A stretch of 64,000 nt of DNA from Sulfurovum xiamenensis (GTDB lineage: Bacteria; Campylobacterota; Campylobacteria; Campylobacterales; Sulfurovaceae): assembly GCF_030347995.1 (NCBI RefSeq), contig NZ_JAQIBC010000007.1:20829-84828 (forward strand). The letters run 5' to 3'. Made by a program: the position numbers and the translations under genes. Positions 9,527-19,724 of the stretch are shown one piece after another. Every line of letters begins with the position of its first letter. Positions within the stretch are counted from its first letter, which is position 1. The notes under the pieces were generated by a model. It was not told the DNA's origin. It saw nothing but the letters and a program-made list of their open reading frames with translations, and searched no databases.

Positions 9527-10078
9527 ATGTACAGTAAAAAATTCAACCCAATGATGCTATTGATACTCATCTCTCTAGTCTTTACTCAATTTTCATTTGC
9601 AAAACCAGCTGTCCAACTTAATGCAGATGTTGATATAGCTATCAAAAAATTTGAAAAAGAAGTGGTAGGAGGACCGGAATTTCTTTCAAAAGTAAAAGGA
9701 TATCTTGTATTTCCTTCTGTCATCAAGGGTGGATTTATCGTTGGAGGTGAATATGGTGAAGGTGCCCTACGTATCAATGGTACAACAAAACACTTTTACA
9801 GTATGACATCCGCTTCTATAGGGTACCAAGCCGGTGTTCAAGAGCATTCTGTGCTGATCGCCTTTCTTTCAGAAGCCTCATTAAACAATTTTATTCGAAG
9901 TAATGGATGGGAAGCCGGTGTAGATGGTTCTATTACGGTAGCGGACTGGGGGAAAAATAAAGATATCACCTCTATCAGTTATGAAAAACCTATTGTGGCC
10001 TTTATCTATGGTGCAGAAGGATTAATGTTAGGTGTCAGTATAGAAGGTACAAAATTCCAAAGGATCATACCTAATTAA
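9527..10078 (+). CDS. SYLF-domain (Ysc84-like) lipid-binding protein, exported
   Basis: 183 aa. Signal peptide (residues 1-25, cleavage after FSFA). The remainder matches the bacterial SYLF domain: AKGYLVFP-type motif (VKGYLVFPSVIKGGFIVGGEYGEG), a central YSMTSASIGYQAGVQ, and the C-terminal EGLMLGVSIEGTKF. SYLF proteins bind phosphoinositide or other lipids in eukaryotes; in bacteria they are periplasmic or secreted with poorly known roles. The last 4 nt overlap the convergent radical SAM gene. Confidence 0.85.
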   Translation: MYSKKFNPMMLLILISLVFTQFSFAKPAVQLNADVDIAIKKFEKEVVGGPEFLSKVKGYLVFPSVIKGGFIVGGEYGEGALRINGTTKHFYSMTSASIGYQAGVQEHSVLIAFLSEASLNNFIRSNGWEAGVDGSITVADWGKNKDITSISYEKPIVAFIYGAEGLMLGVSIEGTKFQRIIPN

Positions 10079-10944
10079 TCGTTAAAACGATCCTTATAAG
10101 AACACTTCTGGCAAAGTTCTTCCACCGCTTTGCCCTCTTTAAATCCCTCTACCATATCTACAGCACGCTTTGCAGTTAGGATCTCATCCAGCGTATTTTC
10201 ATGCAAATCTCCAAGTTCTATGATCCCATCACAATCCAAACAGCAAGGGACCACTTTCCCGCTGGCCAAGATAGCCACATGCGACTGTAGGCCTTGGCAT
10301 GTACCATGCCCATAGTTTCTATTGTTTAAAGAAGGCCATTCAAAATAGTTGTCAAAATGTACAAGTATTTTAGAAGCTAAACGCAGTGACTTTGGTTTCT
10401 CTTCATAAATAGTTTTAAGATCAAGTTTGGTACCAAATGCAGACGAGAGTTTTTCAAAGAGTGTTTCATTGAACCTTCGTTCACTCATCATTTCATCTAA
10501 ATTCCATACACGTAAATTAATAAAGATATCTTCTCCTCTCTCTAGCTTGGCTTCACATAACGCAAGTACGGGGTTCATATATTGTTCAAAGGTGATAGAA
10601 GTATCATTTTTATTGAAACTGTTGAGTGATATGTTGATCTGTTTTACACAAGGATGAAAAAGTGTATCATAAGAGTGTTTCTTTAAAAAGTATCCGCTGG
10701 TCGTGAGCATTGCTTTAAGCCCATGCTTGTGGATAATATTTAAATACGCATCCAGGTTGGACAGGGTCAGAGGGTCCCCGACAACATGACAAGCAATCTC
10801 CTTGGTATAGACTTTGGCTTGTTTCAAAATGGATTCAAAAAAATCGAGGTCCATCTCTTTCGTAGGTAAAGCCTTTGTCGGACAAAAGCTGCAAGAGAGT
10901 CCACATACATTTGTCAGTTCTATGTAAATACGGTAAAAATTCAT
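10075..10944 (-). CDS. Radical SAM protein with SPASM-type C-terminal cysteines
   Basis: 289 aa. CGLSCSFC at about residues 14-21 is the CxxxCxxC motif that holds the SAM-cleaving [4Fe-4S] cluster. A TIM-barrel-like region follows, then GTCQGL, CCLDCDG and CQKC near the C-terminus, consistent with auxiliary cluster (SPASM) ligands. The reaction cannot be assigned; relatives modify peptides or sulfatases or mature cofactors. It lies 6 nt downstream of the following hypothetical gene on the same strand. No small precursor peptide is evident beside it. Confidence 0.85.
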   Translation of the reverse strand: MNFYRIYIELTNVCGLSCSFCPTKALPTKEMDLDFFESILKQAKVYTKEIACHVVGDPLTLSNLDAYLNIIHKHGLKAMLTTSGYFLKKHSYDTLFHPCVKQINISLNSFNKNDTSITFEQYMNPVLALCEAKLERGEDIFINLRVWNLDEMMSERRFNETLFEKLSSAFGTKLDLKTIYEEKPKSLRLASKILVHFDNYFEWPSLNNRNYGHGTCQGLQSHVAILASGKVVPCCLDCDGIIELGDLHENTLDEILTAKRAVDMVEGFKEGKAVEELCQKCSYKDRFND

Positions 10945-10950
10945 GGATAC

Positions 10951-11988
10951 TTATTTCATACAGCTAGAAAGATCAGTAATATTTTTGGCACGGTTCACAC
11001 AGGGTATACGAGATTGCAGATCTATGAGTTCATCTTCTATTTTATCGAGTAAACTATTTTTTTGTTTCTCATCCCAGAGTATGATCTCTTTATCCTTCTT
11101 ACTTCCCATTTGTGCCTTCATTTGATTACAATATTCCATACACTGGTTGGCTGCAGCAGGGTCTTCTACTGTCTGTAAACATTCACGTGTTTTCTTCATA
11201 GATCTTAAAAGCTTGGGTAAAAATTTCTTTTGTCTTTTATAAATATCTTTAGAAATATGATTAATAAACTGTATCCTCTCTTCATCTCTTAGATCCGTGA
11301 TACTCTCAGTTGTATTTATATCACTGACATCCAAAGCAGCCTCTTTTAATATGTTATAAAAATTTTCTGCTTTATATCTGTTCTTCGTTTTAATTTTATC
11401 TTTAAAAAGTGCAAACTCTTGTACAGGGAAATCCGGCAGAGTATACACCTCAGTAGAAGCATTACTATCAAAAATAACTTTCGTTGCTTCTTTTACATAC
11501 ACAACATCCAATAGATTGGACTCTAACCTGAGAACAATATTTTTATAAATGCATTTTTTCACACCTGCACCTTCCCACATCTCACAAGGCACACCGGCAA
11601 CCGTTTCTTCACCTATTTTAGTTAAAGATGCTGTTTGATCAATACCACTGATATCATGTGAGCTTTTTTTACGTTCCAGGAGTTGTTCATTTGCATAATC
11701 AACCGTAATGACTGTATCTTTTGTATGTTTTTCAGACTTCTTTATATACTGTTTATGTTTTATGGCACCCGTAGTCACTATGACTCCGTTCTCTTCCTCC
11801 AACTTCACTTCACCCCAGTCCTTAAAATGTAATTTTGTCTTACCATTTATACTGAGATTTGTTTCAGGTGTCAGTTGTGTACCCCCACTGATCTTATACA
11901 GAACCATACCTGACTCTACTTCAAAGGGATGCTTGAACGCTTCTGCATGCAAAAGTGTTGCCATACCAATGAATAAAATTGTTTTCAT
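10951..11988 (-). CDS. Exported hypothetical protein
   Basis: 345 aa from the ATG at 11988 (AGGAC ribosome site); an upstream in-frame start at 12012 lacks one. Signal peptide MKTILFIGMATLLHAEA. The mature part is charged and soluble. It has beta-rich sequence in the first half and a C-terminal helical half with four or more Cys residues (TRECLQTVEDP, NQCMEYCNQM, IPCVNRA, LSSCMK) that could form disulfides in the periplasm. Not recognised as a known family. It probably shares a transcript with the radical SAM gene. Confidence 0.75.
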   Translation of the reverse strand: MKTILFIGMATLLHAEAFKHPFEVESGMVLYKISGGTQLTPETNLSINGKTKLHFKDWGEVKLEEENGVIVTTGAIKHKQYIKKSEKHTKDTVITVDYANEQLLERKKSSHDISGIDQTASLTKIGEETVAGVPCEMWEGAGVKKCIYKNIVLRLESNLLDVVYVKEATKVIFDSNASTEVYTLPDFPVQEFALFKDKIKTKNRYKAENFYNILKEAALDVSDINTTESITDLRDEERIQFINHISKDIYKRQKKFLPKLLRSMKKTRECLQTVEDPAAANQCMEYCNQMKAQMGSKKDKEIILWDEKQKNSLLDKIEDELIDLQSRIPCVNRAKNITDLSSCMK

Positions 11989-12123
11989 ATAATGTCCTAT
12001 AGACATAAACATCCTTGCCGGTCAATATGATTTAATGAATGTATTGTAACATAATTATAAACTATAAAAGATATCTATACACCATATTGCTAAAGTCATG
12101 CCATCCTAAAAACAGCACAAGGA

Positions 12124-15100
12124 TCATATTTTTCCTTTTTCATACCATTTCCTGAGCCATGCATCCATCGGGTACATAATACGGTAAATAGCCGGAACCA
12201 CCAAAAGGGTCAAAATAGTGGAACTCATCAGTCCTCCGATGATCGCCAATGCCATTGGTGCATTACTCTCATGCCCTGCTCCGCCTCCAAATGCCAGAGG
12301 AAGCATCGCACCTATCATAGCAAAAGTGGTCATTAAGATAGGACGAAGTCTTTTTTCCCCCGCTTCCAGTATGGCTTCATTCACCTCTTTACCTTCTTTG
12401 ATCGCCTGATTCGCAAAGTCGACCACCAAAATTGCATTCTTTCCTACCATTCCAAGCAGGAGAATGATCCCGATCATGACAAAGAGAGAGAAATTGTTTC
12501 CTGTCAAATAGAGTGCCACGATAACCCCTGTAAAGGAAAGTGGCATGGCTACCATAATAATGAATGGCTGAATGATAGACTCATACAGTGCAGCAAGGAT
12601 CAGATAGATCAAAATGACTGCCAAGAGTACTGCAGCACCAAACGCAGCATTCGTATCCGCCATATTTTCAATATCTCCCGTATAACGGTAATTATATCCT
12701 ACAGGCAGTATTTCACCGATTTTATCATCCACTACTTTCATAATAACATCTAAACTGGTCTCATACATACCTGATGTCACCATCACTTTACGCTCACGGT
12801 CGTAACGGTTGATGGATGCTGTACCGGTATGCTCTTCAAAAGTGATCAATCCTTCAAGCGAAACAAATTCACCGTCACTGTTTTTGACCTGGAGTTTTTT
12901 AATATCATCGATCGTGCTTCGATATTGATCTTCAAAACGCAAGGTAATATCAAACTCACGGCCATTCTCTTCGTAGTAGGATATTGCTCTGTCACTTGAA
13001 TAGGCACTTGACAAGATACCTGCGATCTCATCGGCACTTACGCCAGAGCGCTGTGCATTTTCTCTTAAAATATCGATTTTTATTTCTGGTTTTCCACTCT
13101 CATAGTCTCTATCGATACCTACTGCACCTTTAGTCTCTTTGAGTAGATCCATCAATTTCTGTGTCGTTTTATTCAGTACCTCAAGATCATCTCCGGTTAC
13201 AACGATCTGTATGGGTGCATTACTGCTACCCGTATCAAACGGTGCAACCTCTTCAACCGTCACGACCATATCTTTGATCGTCTTGAATTCATTGGTATAC
13301 TGCTGTACAACATCTTCTTGAGAAACAGACCTCTGCGCTACAGGTTTGAGCTTTGCATAGATCTTTGCTTTATGTATCTCCTTGGCACTGTTATAACCAA
13401 TGGACAATACAGAATACTCTATATTCTCATCACTCTCCATTTTCTCAAGTAGAGGCTTCATTTTTTTCTTCATCTCTTCCAAGCTTATTCCTACCGGTGC
13501 CTTGGTAAATACCTGAAACTCACTGTTGTCCTGCATCGGCACGAAATCCATTCCTGTAGAGAGTTTGGTTGAGGAAACCAATACACCGATCGTGACCAGA
13601 ATAGTGATCCATTTAAAACGGATCAATGGTTTGAGTAGCGCTACATACGCTCTGTCTAGTTTGACAAAAAGTGGCTCTGTCAAATGAAAAAATTTACTCT
13701 CCTTGGCACTTAATACCCTTGCTCCGACCGTCGGGATGAACATTACTGCAACCAGATAAGAGATCACAACCCCTGCAGCTACGGTCATCGCAAAAGAATT
13801 AAAGAACATACCCACGATACCATCCATAAAAGCCACAGGTACAAATACTGCTAACAACACTGAAGAGATCGCCAAGATGGAAAATGACACCTCTTTGATC
13901 CCTTCAAGAGATGCTTTAAATGGCTCCATTCCTGCTTCCATCTTTTTAGTAATGTTTTCAATCACAACGATCGCATCATCAATAAAGATACCGATAGCCA
14001 GTGTAAGTCCTATCAGTGTCAATTTATTCAGATCATACCCCAACCAGTCAATAATGGCAAATGTCCCAATGATCGATGTAGGAATGGCCAATGCAGAAAC
14101 GATCGTTGCAGTCACATTTCTAAGAAAGAAGAATACAATGATGATCGCCAGTATGGATCCATAGATAAGGTCAAAGGTCACATTGTCTATATTGACCATG
14201 ATCTTGTCGCTCTGGTCCTGAAGCAATTGCAGAGTGTAGTCTTCACCTGCAATTGTTTTAAGGCGAGGCATTACCTCTTTTACCCCGTGAATGATATCCA
14301 ATACATTTTCACCGGAGATCTTTTTCACCTCAAGCATCACACCTTGATTCCCATTGTATGAGGAATAACTGCTGCTGTCACTCAATCCATCTATAACACG
14401 TGCAACATCTTTCAGTTTGATTCCCGGTTTAATGATCAACTCTCGAAGATCCTCCACACTGATGGCATCCGCTTTCACCTTGATCACGGTCTCTTTTTGA
14501 TCACTGATAAGCTTACCTGCCCCTTGGTTAATGTTCTGAGCAGCAACGATATTTTGAACATCAAGAGGTGTAAGATCATATTTATTGAGTTTAAAAGGGT
14601 CAACAAAAATCCGTACTTCTCTATCCTGATACCCAATGATATTGACTTCACCTACACCTTTGATCCGTTGTAGTTTAGGTTTGATCTTCTCATCTGCCAT
14701 TCGCATCAGTGCAGTCACATCACCTGTTTTAGTAGCAATGAAGAGGTTGATCACCACGCCACTTGCACCCAGTTTTTTTACGATCGGTTTCTCCACTTCA
14801 TTAGGAAGCAGTACAGAACCGATCTTGTCACGTACATCATTGGTCGCTTCATCGATATCTTTAAAAAGCTCAAACTGTATGGTGACAGTACTGAATCCTT
14901 CATAAGAGGTTGACATCAGTTTATCGATCCCATCGATCCCGCTGACCGCCTCTTCCAGTTTATCTGTCACTTTGGTTTCCACGGTACTGGCATCAGCACC
15001 ATCGTAAGTCGTTTGAATGGTTACAACGGGGAAATCGACATTGGGAAAAAGATTGACAGGCATCGTGTTATAGGACATTAATCCAAATACTATAAAGGAC

Positions 15101-15150
15101 AATACCCCCATCAATGTTGTGATAGGTCTGTTTATGGAAAATTTATACAT
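12124..15150 (-). CDS. RND efflux pump inner-membrane subunit (HAE1/AcrB-like)
   Basis: 1008 aa, with two repeats of one membrane helix + large periplasmic loop + five helices. The N-terminus FSINRPITTLMGVLSFIVFGLMSY and the PVNLFPNVDFPVV motif are typical of multidrug/lipophile RND permeases. GIFIDDAIVVIENI in TM4 carries the proton-relay Asp pair. Exports hydrophobic or cationic compounds by proton antiport together with the adaptor (15157-15855) and TolC (15852-17099), all on one transcript led by a TetR repressor. Confidence 0.95.
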   Translation of the reverse strand: MYKFSINRPITTLMGVLSFIVFGLMSYNTMPVNLFPNVDFPVVTIQTTYDGADASTVETKVTDKLEEAVSGIDGIDKLMSTSYEGFSTVTIQFELFKDIDEATNDVRDKIGSVLLPNEVEKPIVKKLGASGVVINLFIATKTGDVTALMRMADEKIKPKLQRIKGVGEVNIIGYQDREVRIFVDPFKLNKYDLTPLDVQNIVAAQNINQGAGKLISDQKETVIKVKADAISVEDLRELIIKPGIKLKDVARVIDGLSDSSSYSSYNGNQGVMLEVKKISGENVLDIIHGVKEVMPRLKTIAGEDYTLQLLQDQSDKIMVNIDNVTFDLIYGSILAIIIVFFFLRNVTATIVSALAIPTSIIGTFAIIDWLGYDLNKLTLIGLTLAIGIFIDDAIVVIENITKKMEAGMEPFKASLEGIKEVSFSILAISSVLLAVFVPVAFMDGIVGMFFNSFAMTVAAGVVISYLVAVMFIPTVGARVLSAKESKFFHLTEPLFVKLDRAYVALLKPLIRFKWITILVTIGVLVSSTKLSTGMDFVPMQDNSEFQVFTKAPVGISLEEMKKKMKPLLEKMESDENIEYSVLSIGYNSAKEIHKAKIYAKLKPVAQRSVSQEDVVQQYTNEFKTIKDMVVTVEEVAPFDTGSSNAPIQIVVTGDDLEVLNKTTQKLMDLLKETKGAVGIDRDYESGKPEIKIDILRENAQRSGVSADEIAGILSSAYSSDRAISYYEENGREFDITLRFEDQYRSTIDDIKKLQVKNSDGEFVSLEGLITFEEHTGTASINRYDRERKVMVTSGMYETSLDVIMKVVDDKIGEILPVGYNYRYTGDIENMADTNAAFGAAVLLAVILIYLILAALYESIIQPFIIMVAMPLSFTGVIVALYLTGNNFSLFVMIGIILLLGMVGKNAILVVDFANQAIKEGKEVNEAILEAGEKRLRPILMTTFAMIGAMLPLAFGGGAGHESNAPMALAIIGGLMSSTILTLLVVPAIYRIMYPMDAWLRKWYEKGKI

Positions 15151-15156
15151 GCATTC

Positions 15157-15855
15157 CTACTTTACTGTAATGTATCCATCACCAAAGAGTCCCACAGGGA
15201 AACGCTCAGCTTTGACCTCTGCCAACATCTTTCTTGATCTGGAATCGATGGTTGGATAGATTTTGTAAATCGTTCCGGTATAGAGAGTATCATCCCCGTC
15301 TACTTTGTATTTAAAACTGTCACCGACCTTTACTTTCTTATGATATTTCTGATCGAATTTTAAAATAAGCTTGCGTGCCTTGAGACTTTGTATATCGTAT
15401 ACTTCTGTGATCATTTGACCGCTGACCACATCTCCGACTTCAATATGCTTTGCAGTGATAATTCCGTCAAAAGGGGCACGCAGATAGGTTTTCTCTAAAA
15501 GTGCATCCTGATACTTAAGTTGGACTTTTGCATTATCATATTTATAGGCATAACTCTCAAACAAAGAGACATTAATATGCTGCTGCACCTTTTTTTGTCG
15601 TTCATAATCACTTTGCGCATATTTCAAAGCCACTTTTGAAACTTCAACCATCGCTTCAATATCATCATTGAGTAGCTCAGCGAGCAGTTCATCTTTTTTC
15701 ACAACTGAACCGATGTCCACCTTCATCTCTCCAACAATTCCGCTGCTGCTGAATGCCAAAGAGGCACTCTTTTCCGCTTTGACATCAAATGTCGCATAGA
15801 TCTCCTCTGCATTCAAATGCAATACTGCAAATAGTAAAACGATCATTTTTTTCAT
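15157..15855 (-). CDS. RND efflux periplasmic adaptor (membrane fusion protein)
   Basis: 232 aa, short for the family. Signal peptide (1-16), then a lipoyl half-motif (GIVGEMKVDIGSVVKKDELLAELL), a short alpha-helical hairpin, the second lipoyl half (LRAPFDGIITAKHIEVGDVV) and a beta-barrel domain. The C-terminal membrane-proximal domain is reduced. Bridges the RND permease and TolC. The start overlaps the tolC-like stop by 4 nt, and the permease starts 6 nt downstream. Confidence 0.9.
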   Translation of the reverse strand: MKKMIVLLFAVLHLNAEEIYATFDVKAEKSASLAFSSSGIVGEMKVDIGSVVKKDELLAELLNDDIEAMVEVSKVALKYAQSDYERQKKVQQHINVSLFESYAYKYDNAKVQLKYQDALLEKTYLRAPFDGIITAKHIEVGDVVSGQMITEVYDIQSLKARKLILKFDQKYHKKVKVGDSFKYKVDGDDTLYTGTIYKIYPTIDSRSRKMLAEVKAERFPVGLFGDGYITVK

Positions 15856-17099
15856 TTAATAAACTCCTTTGGGTCTTTCCCTGCATAATAGTAATAGATC
15901 GATTTTCCGATCTCATAATCATAAAGTGTCTCTTTGTATCGTGACTGCGCAACTGTCTTTTGGGTCAATGCATCAAGAAAAGCAATATTGTCGATCAACC
16001 CAACCTCAAATTTCTTTTTAAGCACATCATACGTACTTTTTGCAGCACGCAAAGCACTTTTGGCACTTTTAAGTCTTGTACGTATTGTTTCTAAACTTTT
16101 TTGTGACAGATCATAATTTATTTGCTGTTCTTTTTTTGCATGATTGATCTCTGAGAGCAATGCCAACTTCTGATACTTTACTGCTTCACTCTCTTTTGCC
16201 ATTTTTCCGTTGTCAAAAAGTCTCATGTTCACCGAGATCATTAATTTGTTTTGATGATCCAATAGTAAGCCATCTCCACTAAGATCACCCATAGAAACGG
16301 TATCATCAAAACGTGATTTATTATAGGTATCAGATATGCTTATCTGGGGTTTGTATCCTGCATCGATGGCATTGGACTGTTCACCGATGGCATTGGCATT
16401 GGCTTCAAGTATTTTAATATTTTCAAAAGTTTCAAACCTTACATTTTCAGGTTCTTTAAAAGAGTCACTTTGTAACTGTGAAACAGGCAGACCGCTTAGA
16501 AGCTGTAGATTTTTTTCACTTCGTATCAGTTCCAAACGCGTATTCGCCATCGTATAGTTATTACTGTCAAATTCCGCCTGAAGTTTATCTACTTCTTCTT
16601 GTGTAGAGAGGCCTGCACTCTTAAACTTTTTGATACGCTTGATCTGTGCACTCAACTCAACAGAACGTTCTTCCAGGGCTTGCAGTGTTGCCTTGAGCTT
16701 CTGCAATCCGTAATAATGATGTACGATCTCAAGCGTGATACTTTTTTCAAACGCACTTTTTTCAAAAAGAGCTGCTTCATGTTCAAATCGCTTAGCATCA
16801 AGTAAGGCACTTTTTCTGCCACCGTCATAAATCTCAAAGTTCACCGTAGCAAATGCACTTGAAGTTTGTCCCGGGTTCACTATATTTGTTGGAGAGACAT
16901 AGCTATGGCTTGCTCCGATATCCACAGTTGGCCAGTAAGCACTTTTGGCTGCCTCCATCTCTTCTTGTTTTGCTTTGATACGTATCTCTTTTGCTGTGAT
17001 CAATCCGTTCTCTTTATTGGCATTTTCTACCAACGTTCTCAAACCATAACTTTGAGCAAATATACATAAAGGTAATAACAAACCTAAAAAAATTCTCAT
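15852..17099 (-). CDS. TolC family outer-membrane efflux protein
   Basis: 415 aa. Signal peptide (1-18), then two internally similar halves rich in long helices (for example VHHYYGLQKLKATLQALEERSVELSAQIKRIKKFKSAGLSTQEEVDKLQ), the hallmark of the TolC alpha-barrel. LIDNIAFLDALTQKTVAQSRYKETLYDYEIGKSIYYY is the usual C-terminal helix pair. Forms the exit duct for the RND pump. It begins 12 nt after the tetR stop. Confidence 0.92.
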   Translation of the reverse strand: MRIFLGLLLPLCIFAQSYGLRTLVENANKENGLITAKEIRIKAKQEEMEAAKSAYWPTVDIGASHSYVSPTNIVNPGQTSSAFATVNFEIYDGGRKSALLDAKRFEHEAALFEKSAFEKSITLEIVHHYYGLQKLKATLQALEERSVELSAQIKRIKKFKSAGLSTQEEVDKLQAEFDSNNYTMANTRLELIRSEKNLQLLSGLPVSQLQSDSFKEPENVRFETFENIKILEANANAIGEQSNAIDAGYKPQISISDTYNKSRFDDTVSMGDLSGDGLLLDHQNKLMISVNMRLFDNGKMAKESEAVKYQKLALLSEINHAKKEQQINYDLSQKSLETIRTRLKSAKSALRAAKSTYDVLKKKFEVGLIDNIAFLDALTQKTVAQSRYKETLYDYEIGKSIYYYYAGKDPKEFIK

Positions 17100-17111
17100 C
17101 TACTATCCTTC

Positions 17112-17693
17112 TTATTTAGATGGCAAGATCATGTCCAAAAACAGATCTATCTCTTTTTTGATATCACATGACTCTAAACGGGAGTCCACGACCAAACCTG
17201 TAGCAAACAAAGTTAAAGAACTGGAAGAAATAGGCATAGTCTTCTCAATTTCTCCTGAAGCTTTGCCCGCTTCTAAAATCAGATCGAGTATCATGGTAAA
17301 TTTCTTTCTGCACTCTTCACTGAAAACCAGCATTGCTTCTGGTTCACTAGAGAGTGAAATAGCAAGAAATTCCTGATACACATTAAGATGCTTCCCTGCT
17401 ATCTCATTTTCAAACAAGAAATAGAGGAAATGAAACAGTTTCTCTCTTGTAGTGATGGGTGTGTCCACTAATGCCAATAACTCTTTTTCATGATCGGAAA
17501 TAAAAGTTGTAATGATTTCAAAAACAATATCTTCCTTGTTTTCAAAATACTCATAGATCGTTCCTTTTCCCACACCTGCTGTTTTTGCGATCTGTGATAT
17601 GGTAAGTGAATTTATCCCCTGTTCCAAGAGTAATTCTCTACATGAAAGTGCTATATTCCTACGCTTTTCTTCCTTATTTACGATAATTGCCAT
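17112..17693 (-). CDS. TetR/AcrR family repressor of the efflux operon
   Basis: 193 aa. An N-terminal helix-turn-helix (SLTISQIAKTAGVGKGTIYEYFENKEDIVFEII, about residues 30-63) matches TetR_N almost residue for residue; the C-terminal part is the ligand-binding helical domain. First gene of the tetR-tolC-adaptor-RND operon, so autoregulation is likely. A 13-bp palindrome sits between its -10 and its ATG. Confidence 0.93.
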   Translation of the reverse strand: MAIIVNKEEKRRNIALSCRELLLEQGINSLTISQIAKTAGVGKGTIYEYFENKEDIVFEIITTFISDHEKELLALVDTPITTREKLFHFLYFLFENEIAGKHLNVYQEFLAISLSSEPEAMLVFSEECRKKFTMILDLILEAGKASGEIEKTMPISSSSLTLFATGLVVDSRLESCDIKKEIDLFLDMILPSK

Positions 17694-17711
17694 AGTATTC
17701 CTTTATATGAC

Positions 17712-17738
17712 TGACCGTCGGTCAATGAAAGAAGTATA
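17712..17738 (-). promoter_or_regulatory. Promoter and TetR operator of the efflux operon
   Basis: On the minus strand a TATACT -10 (17738-17733) is followed after 8 nt by the perfect palindrome TGACCGTCGGTCA (17712-17724), then an AAAGG ribosome site and the tetR ATG at 17693. The palindrome would cover the transcription start, a classical TetR-family operator position and sequence type. Confidence 0.75.
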
Positions 17739-17829
17739 GCATATTTTATTTATAATTACATTTTGGATCTCTTATATAGATCTACTGACCATTTTGTAAT
17801 TTTTAAGCATTCTATTTTGAGTATACAGT

Positions 17830-18477
17830 TTAACCCACTATCTTCTTAAGCCTGTTTATCAATTCTATCAACGTTACCCAAAACACTCCCAGCCCTATGC
17901 CTGCAAGCACATCACTCAACCAATGTACATCCAGATAAACTCTAGAAAAAGCAATGATAATTGGCCAAACGATACAAGCCATCACTATGACTGATCGTAA
18001 ACCCAGAGAAGAGACTCTTTGAGCAAGTATAAAATAAAGAGCCAATGCCATGGCAGTTGCCATTGTTGCATGCCCTGAGGGGAAAGAGTGGGTTGCTATC
18101 GAAAGTATATCTGAACTCGGTCTTACACGTTGCACGATCATTTTGATAAAAATATAGGCTATATTTGCACCTAATACAGCAAAGAAATAGAACAAAAGAT
18201 CGTTATACCATCTCTTATAGACCAAAAAAAGCATCATCAATAGTGAAAAAACAAAAATACCTATCGCACCGTTGAAATGGGTCAGCGTAACCATAAACTT
18301 AGTCAATAATGGAGTTTGTATAGCATTGATATGGGTCTCTATCCATCGATCTATCACAAGGATATACTCTTTTTCTACCACATCTTCTGTAATTTTTGCA
18401 AACAGATAAAAACCTAGAATATTCATTATGATCACTGCTTTGTTTGTAAAAAAAAATGTGAATACTTTAGTTTTCAT
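17830..18477 (-). CDS. PAP2-type membrane phosphatase
   Basis: 215 aa with about five or six membrane helices. The three acid-phosphatase motifs are visible: KMIVQRVRPS (KxxxxxxRP), SFPSGHATM (PSGH) and SRVYLDVHWLSDV (SRxxxxxHxxxD). Family members dephosphorylate undecaprenyl pyrophosphate, phosphatidate or lipid A. It overlaps the 3' end of the MFS gene by 11 nt, so the two are translationally coupled. Confidence 0.9.
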   Translation of the reverse strand: MKTKVFTFFFTNKAVIIMNILGFYLFAKITEDVVEKEYILVIDRWIETHINAIQTPLLTKFMVTLTHFNGAIGIFVFSLLMMLFLVYKRWYNDLLFYFFAVLGANIAYIFIKMIVQRVRPSSDILSIATHSFPSGHATMATAMALALYFILAQRVSSLGLRSVIVMACIVWPIIIAFSRVYLDVHWLSDVLAGIGLGVFWVTLIELINRLKKIVG

Positions 18478-19624
18478 GACGAACCTTCATCAAAAAAAAC
18501 AACAGTGTCATGACTAAAGTCCCCACCAAAGAGTATATCAATGCATTCTGCATATTCCAATGTTCCCATATGAGTCCTGCGATGTATGCACCTAATGCCC
18601 CAAAGAGTGCTACTCCTGCATAAAAAACGCCATAGACTGAGCCTTTATTGGTTGCACTCTGTGCTATAAACGCACGGTTTGCATTTAGTGAAGCCACGGT
18701 GAAAAGTCCCAGAAAAGCATAGGCGATCCAAGTAAAAAAAGGACTCTTAAGCATTAAAAATCCTTGAGAAGCTACACCACAAGCATAAGAGAATGCCAAG
18801 ACACGTTTCACACCAAATCGATCAATGAGTATACCAAAAAGATAACTGCTCATTGTCTGTACTCCAGAAGAGACAACAAAGAGCAGAGGGATGACAGCTG
18901 TGGCAATGCCCACCGCTTTAGCTTGCATCGTAAAAAAAGAAGGACTAAAAACAAAAAGCAAAAATAAAAAATAAAAAAACAGTGCACCGATCGTTTTTTT
19001 GTCATTCTGTGTCAATGTAAACGATTGTTCGCGGTGGCTGATCGGCTTAGGGACATCACGTACAAAAAATGCTACGATCACAAGTCCTATGATACCGGGG
19101 AGAAAAGTAGCATAAAAGATATTACGCATGACCGTTTCACTCTGACCAAAGTACCAAAGCAGTACAAAGAGTAGTAGTGCACCGCTCAACTCTCCTGCGA
19201 TATCCATCATCTTATGAAAACCAAAGGTTTTACCCGATGCACGTGCTGTACTATACTGAACGATCATCACATCTTTAGGCGCAGAACGCAGCCCTTTCCC
19301 CAATCTCTCAGCTACCTGTAAACCTGCTACTGTTTTATACCCTTGTGTCAATCCTATCAGAGGCTTGCTCAACGCAGAAAAAGCATATCCTGCCACGACC
19401 AAGGGTTTGACAATACCATATCTGTCGGAAATATAACCCGATACTAAACGAAGCGCATAAGAGGCAAAAGTAGATATCGCTACGATAATACCCAGTTTGT
19501 CCATCCCCTCCTCCAAGACCACTACAACAAAGATAGGTAAAATGGGCATAATCATCGCAGAAGCCATATCGGTAAAAAAACTTACCCAACCCAGCATAAT
19601 GACATTTTTATTGATACGTTTCAT
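18467..19624 (-). CDS. Major facilitator superfamily transporter
   Basis: 385 aa with about 12 hydrophobic segments. SGYISDRYGIVKPLVVAG in the loop after TM2 is the MFS motif A region (GxxxDRxGrr), and SYLFGILIDRFGVKRVL is its second-half counterpart. VAERLGKGLRSAPKDVMI resembles the group of MFS proteins fused or linked to lipid-related enzymes. The substrate cannot be read from sequence. Translationally coupled to the PAP2 gene. Confidence 0.88.
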   Translation of the reverse strand: MKRINKNVIMLGWVSFFTDMASAMIMPILPIFVVVVLEEGMDKLGIIVAISTFASYALRLVSGYISDRYGIVKPLVVAGYAFSALSKPLIGLTQGYKTVAGLQVAERLGKGLRSAPKDVMIVQYSTARASGKTFGFHKMMDIAGELSGALLLFVLLWYFGQSETVMRNIFYATFLPGIIGLVIVAFFVRDVPKPISHREQSFTLTQNDKKTIGALFFYFLFLLFVFSPSFFTMQAKAVGIATAVIPLLFVVSSGVQTMSSYLFGILIDRFGVKRVLAFSYACGVASQGFLMLKSPFFTWIAYAFLGLFTVASLNANRAFIAQSATNKGSVYGVFYAGVALFGALGAYIAGLIWEHWNMQNALIYSLVGTLVMTLLFFLMKVRHEN

Positions 19625-19724
19625 AGTCTTGTTTATATCTCACGCGTATTCAGATCTGTCATGATCGTTTCCCTCGCTTTAGAATATTGGTCTGTGTATC
19701 CAGTAAAGCAGTCAGTAAAACATA

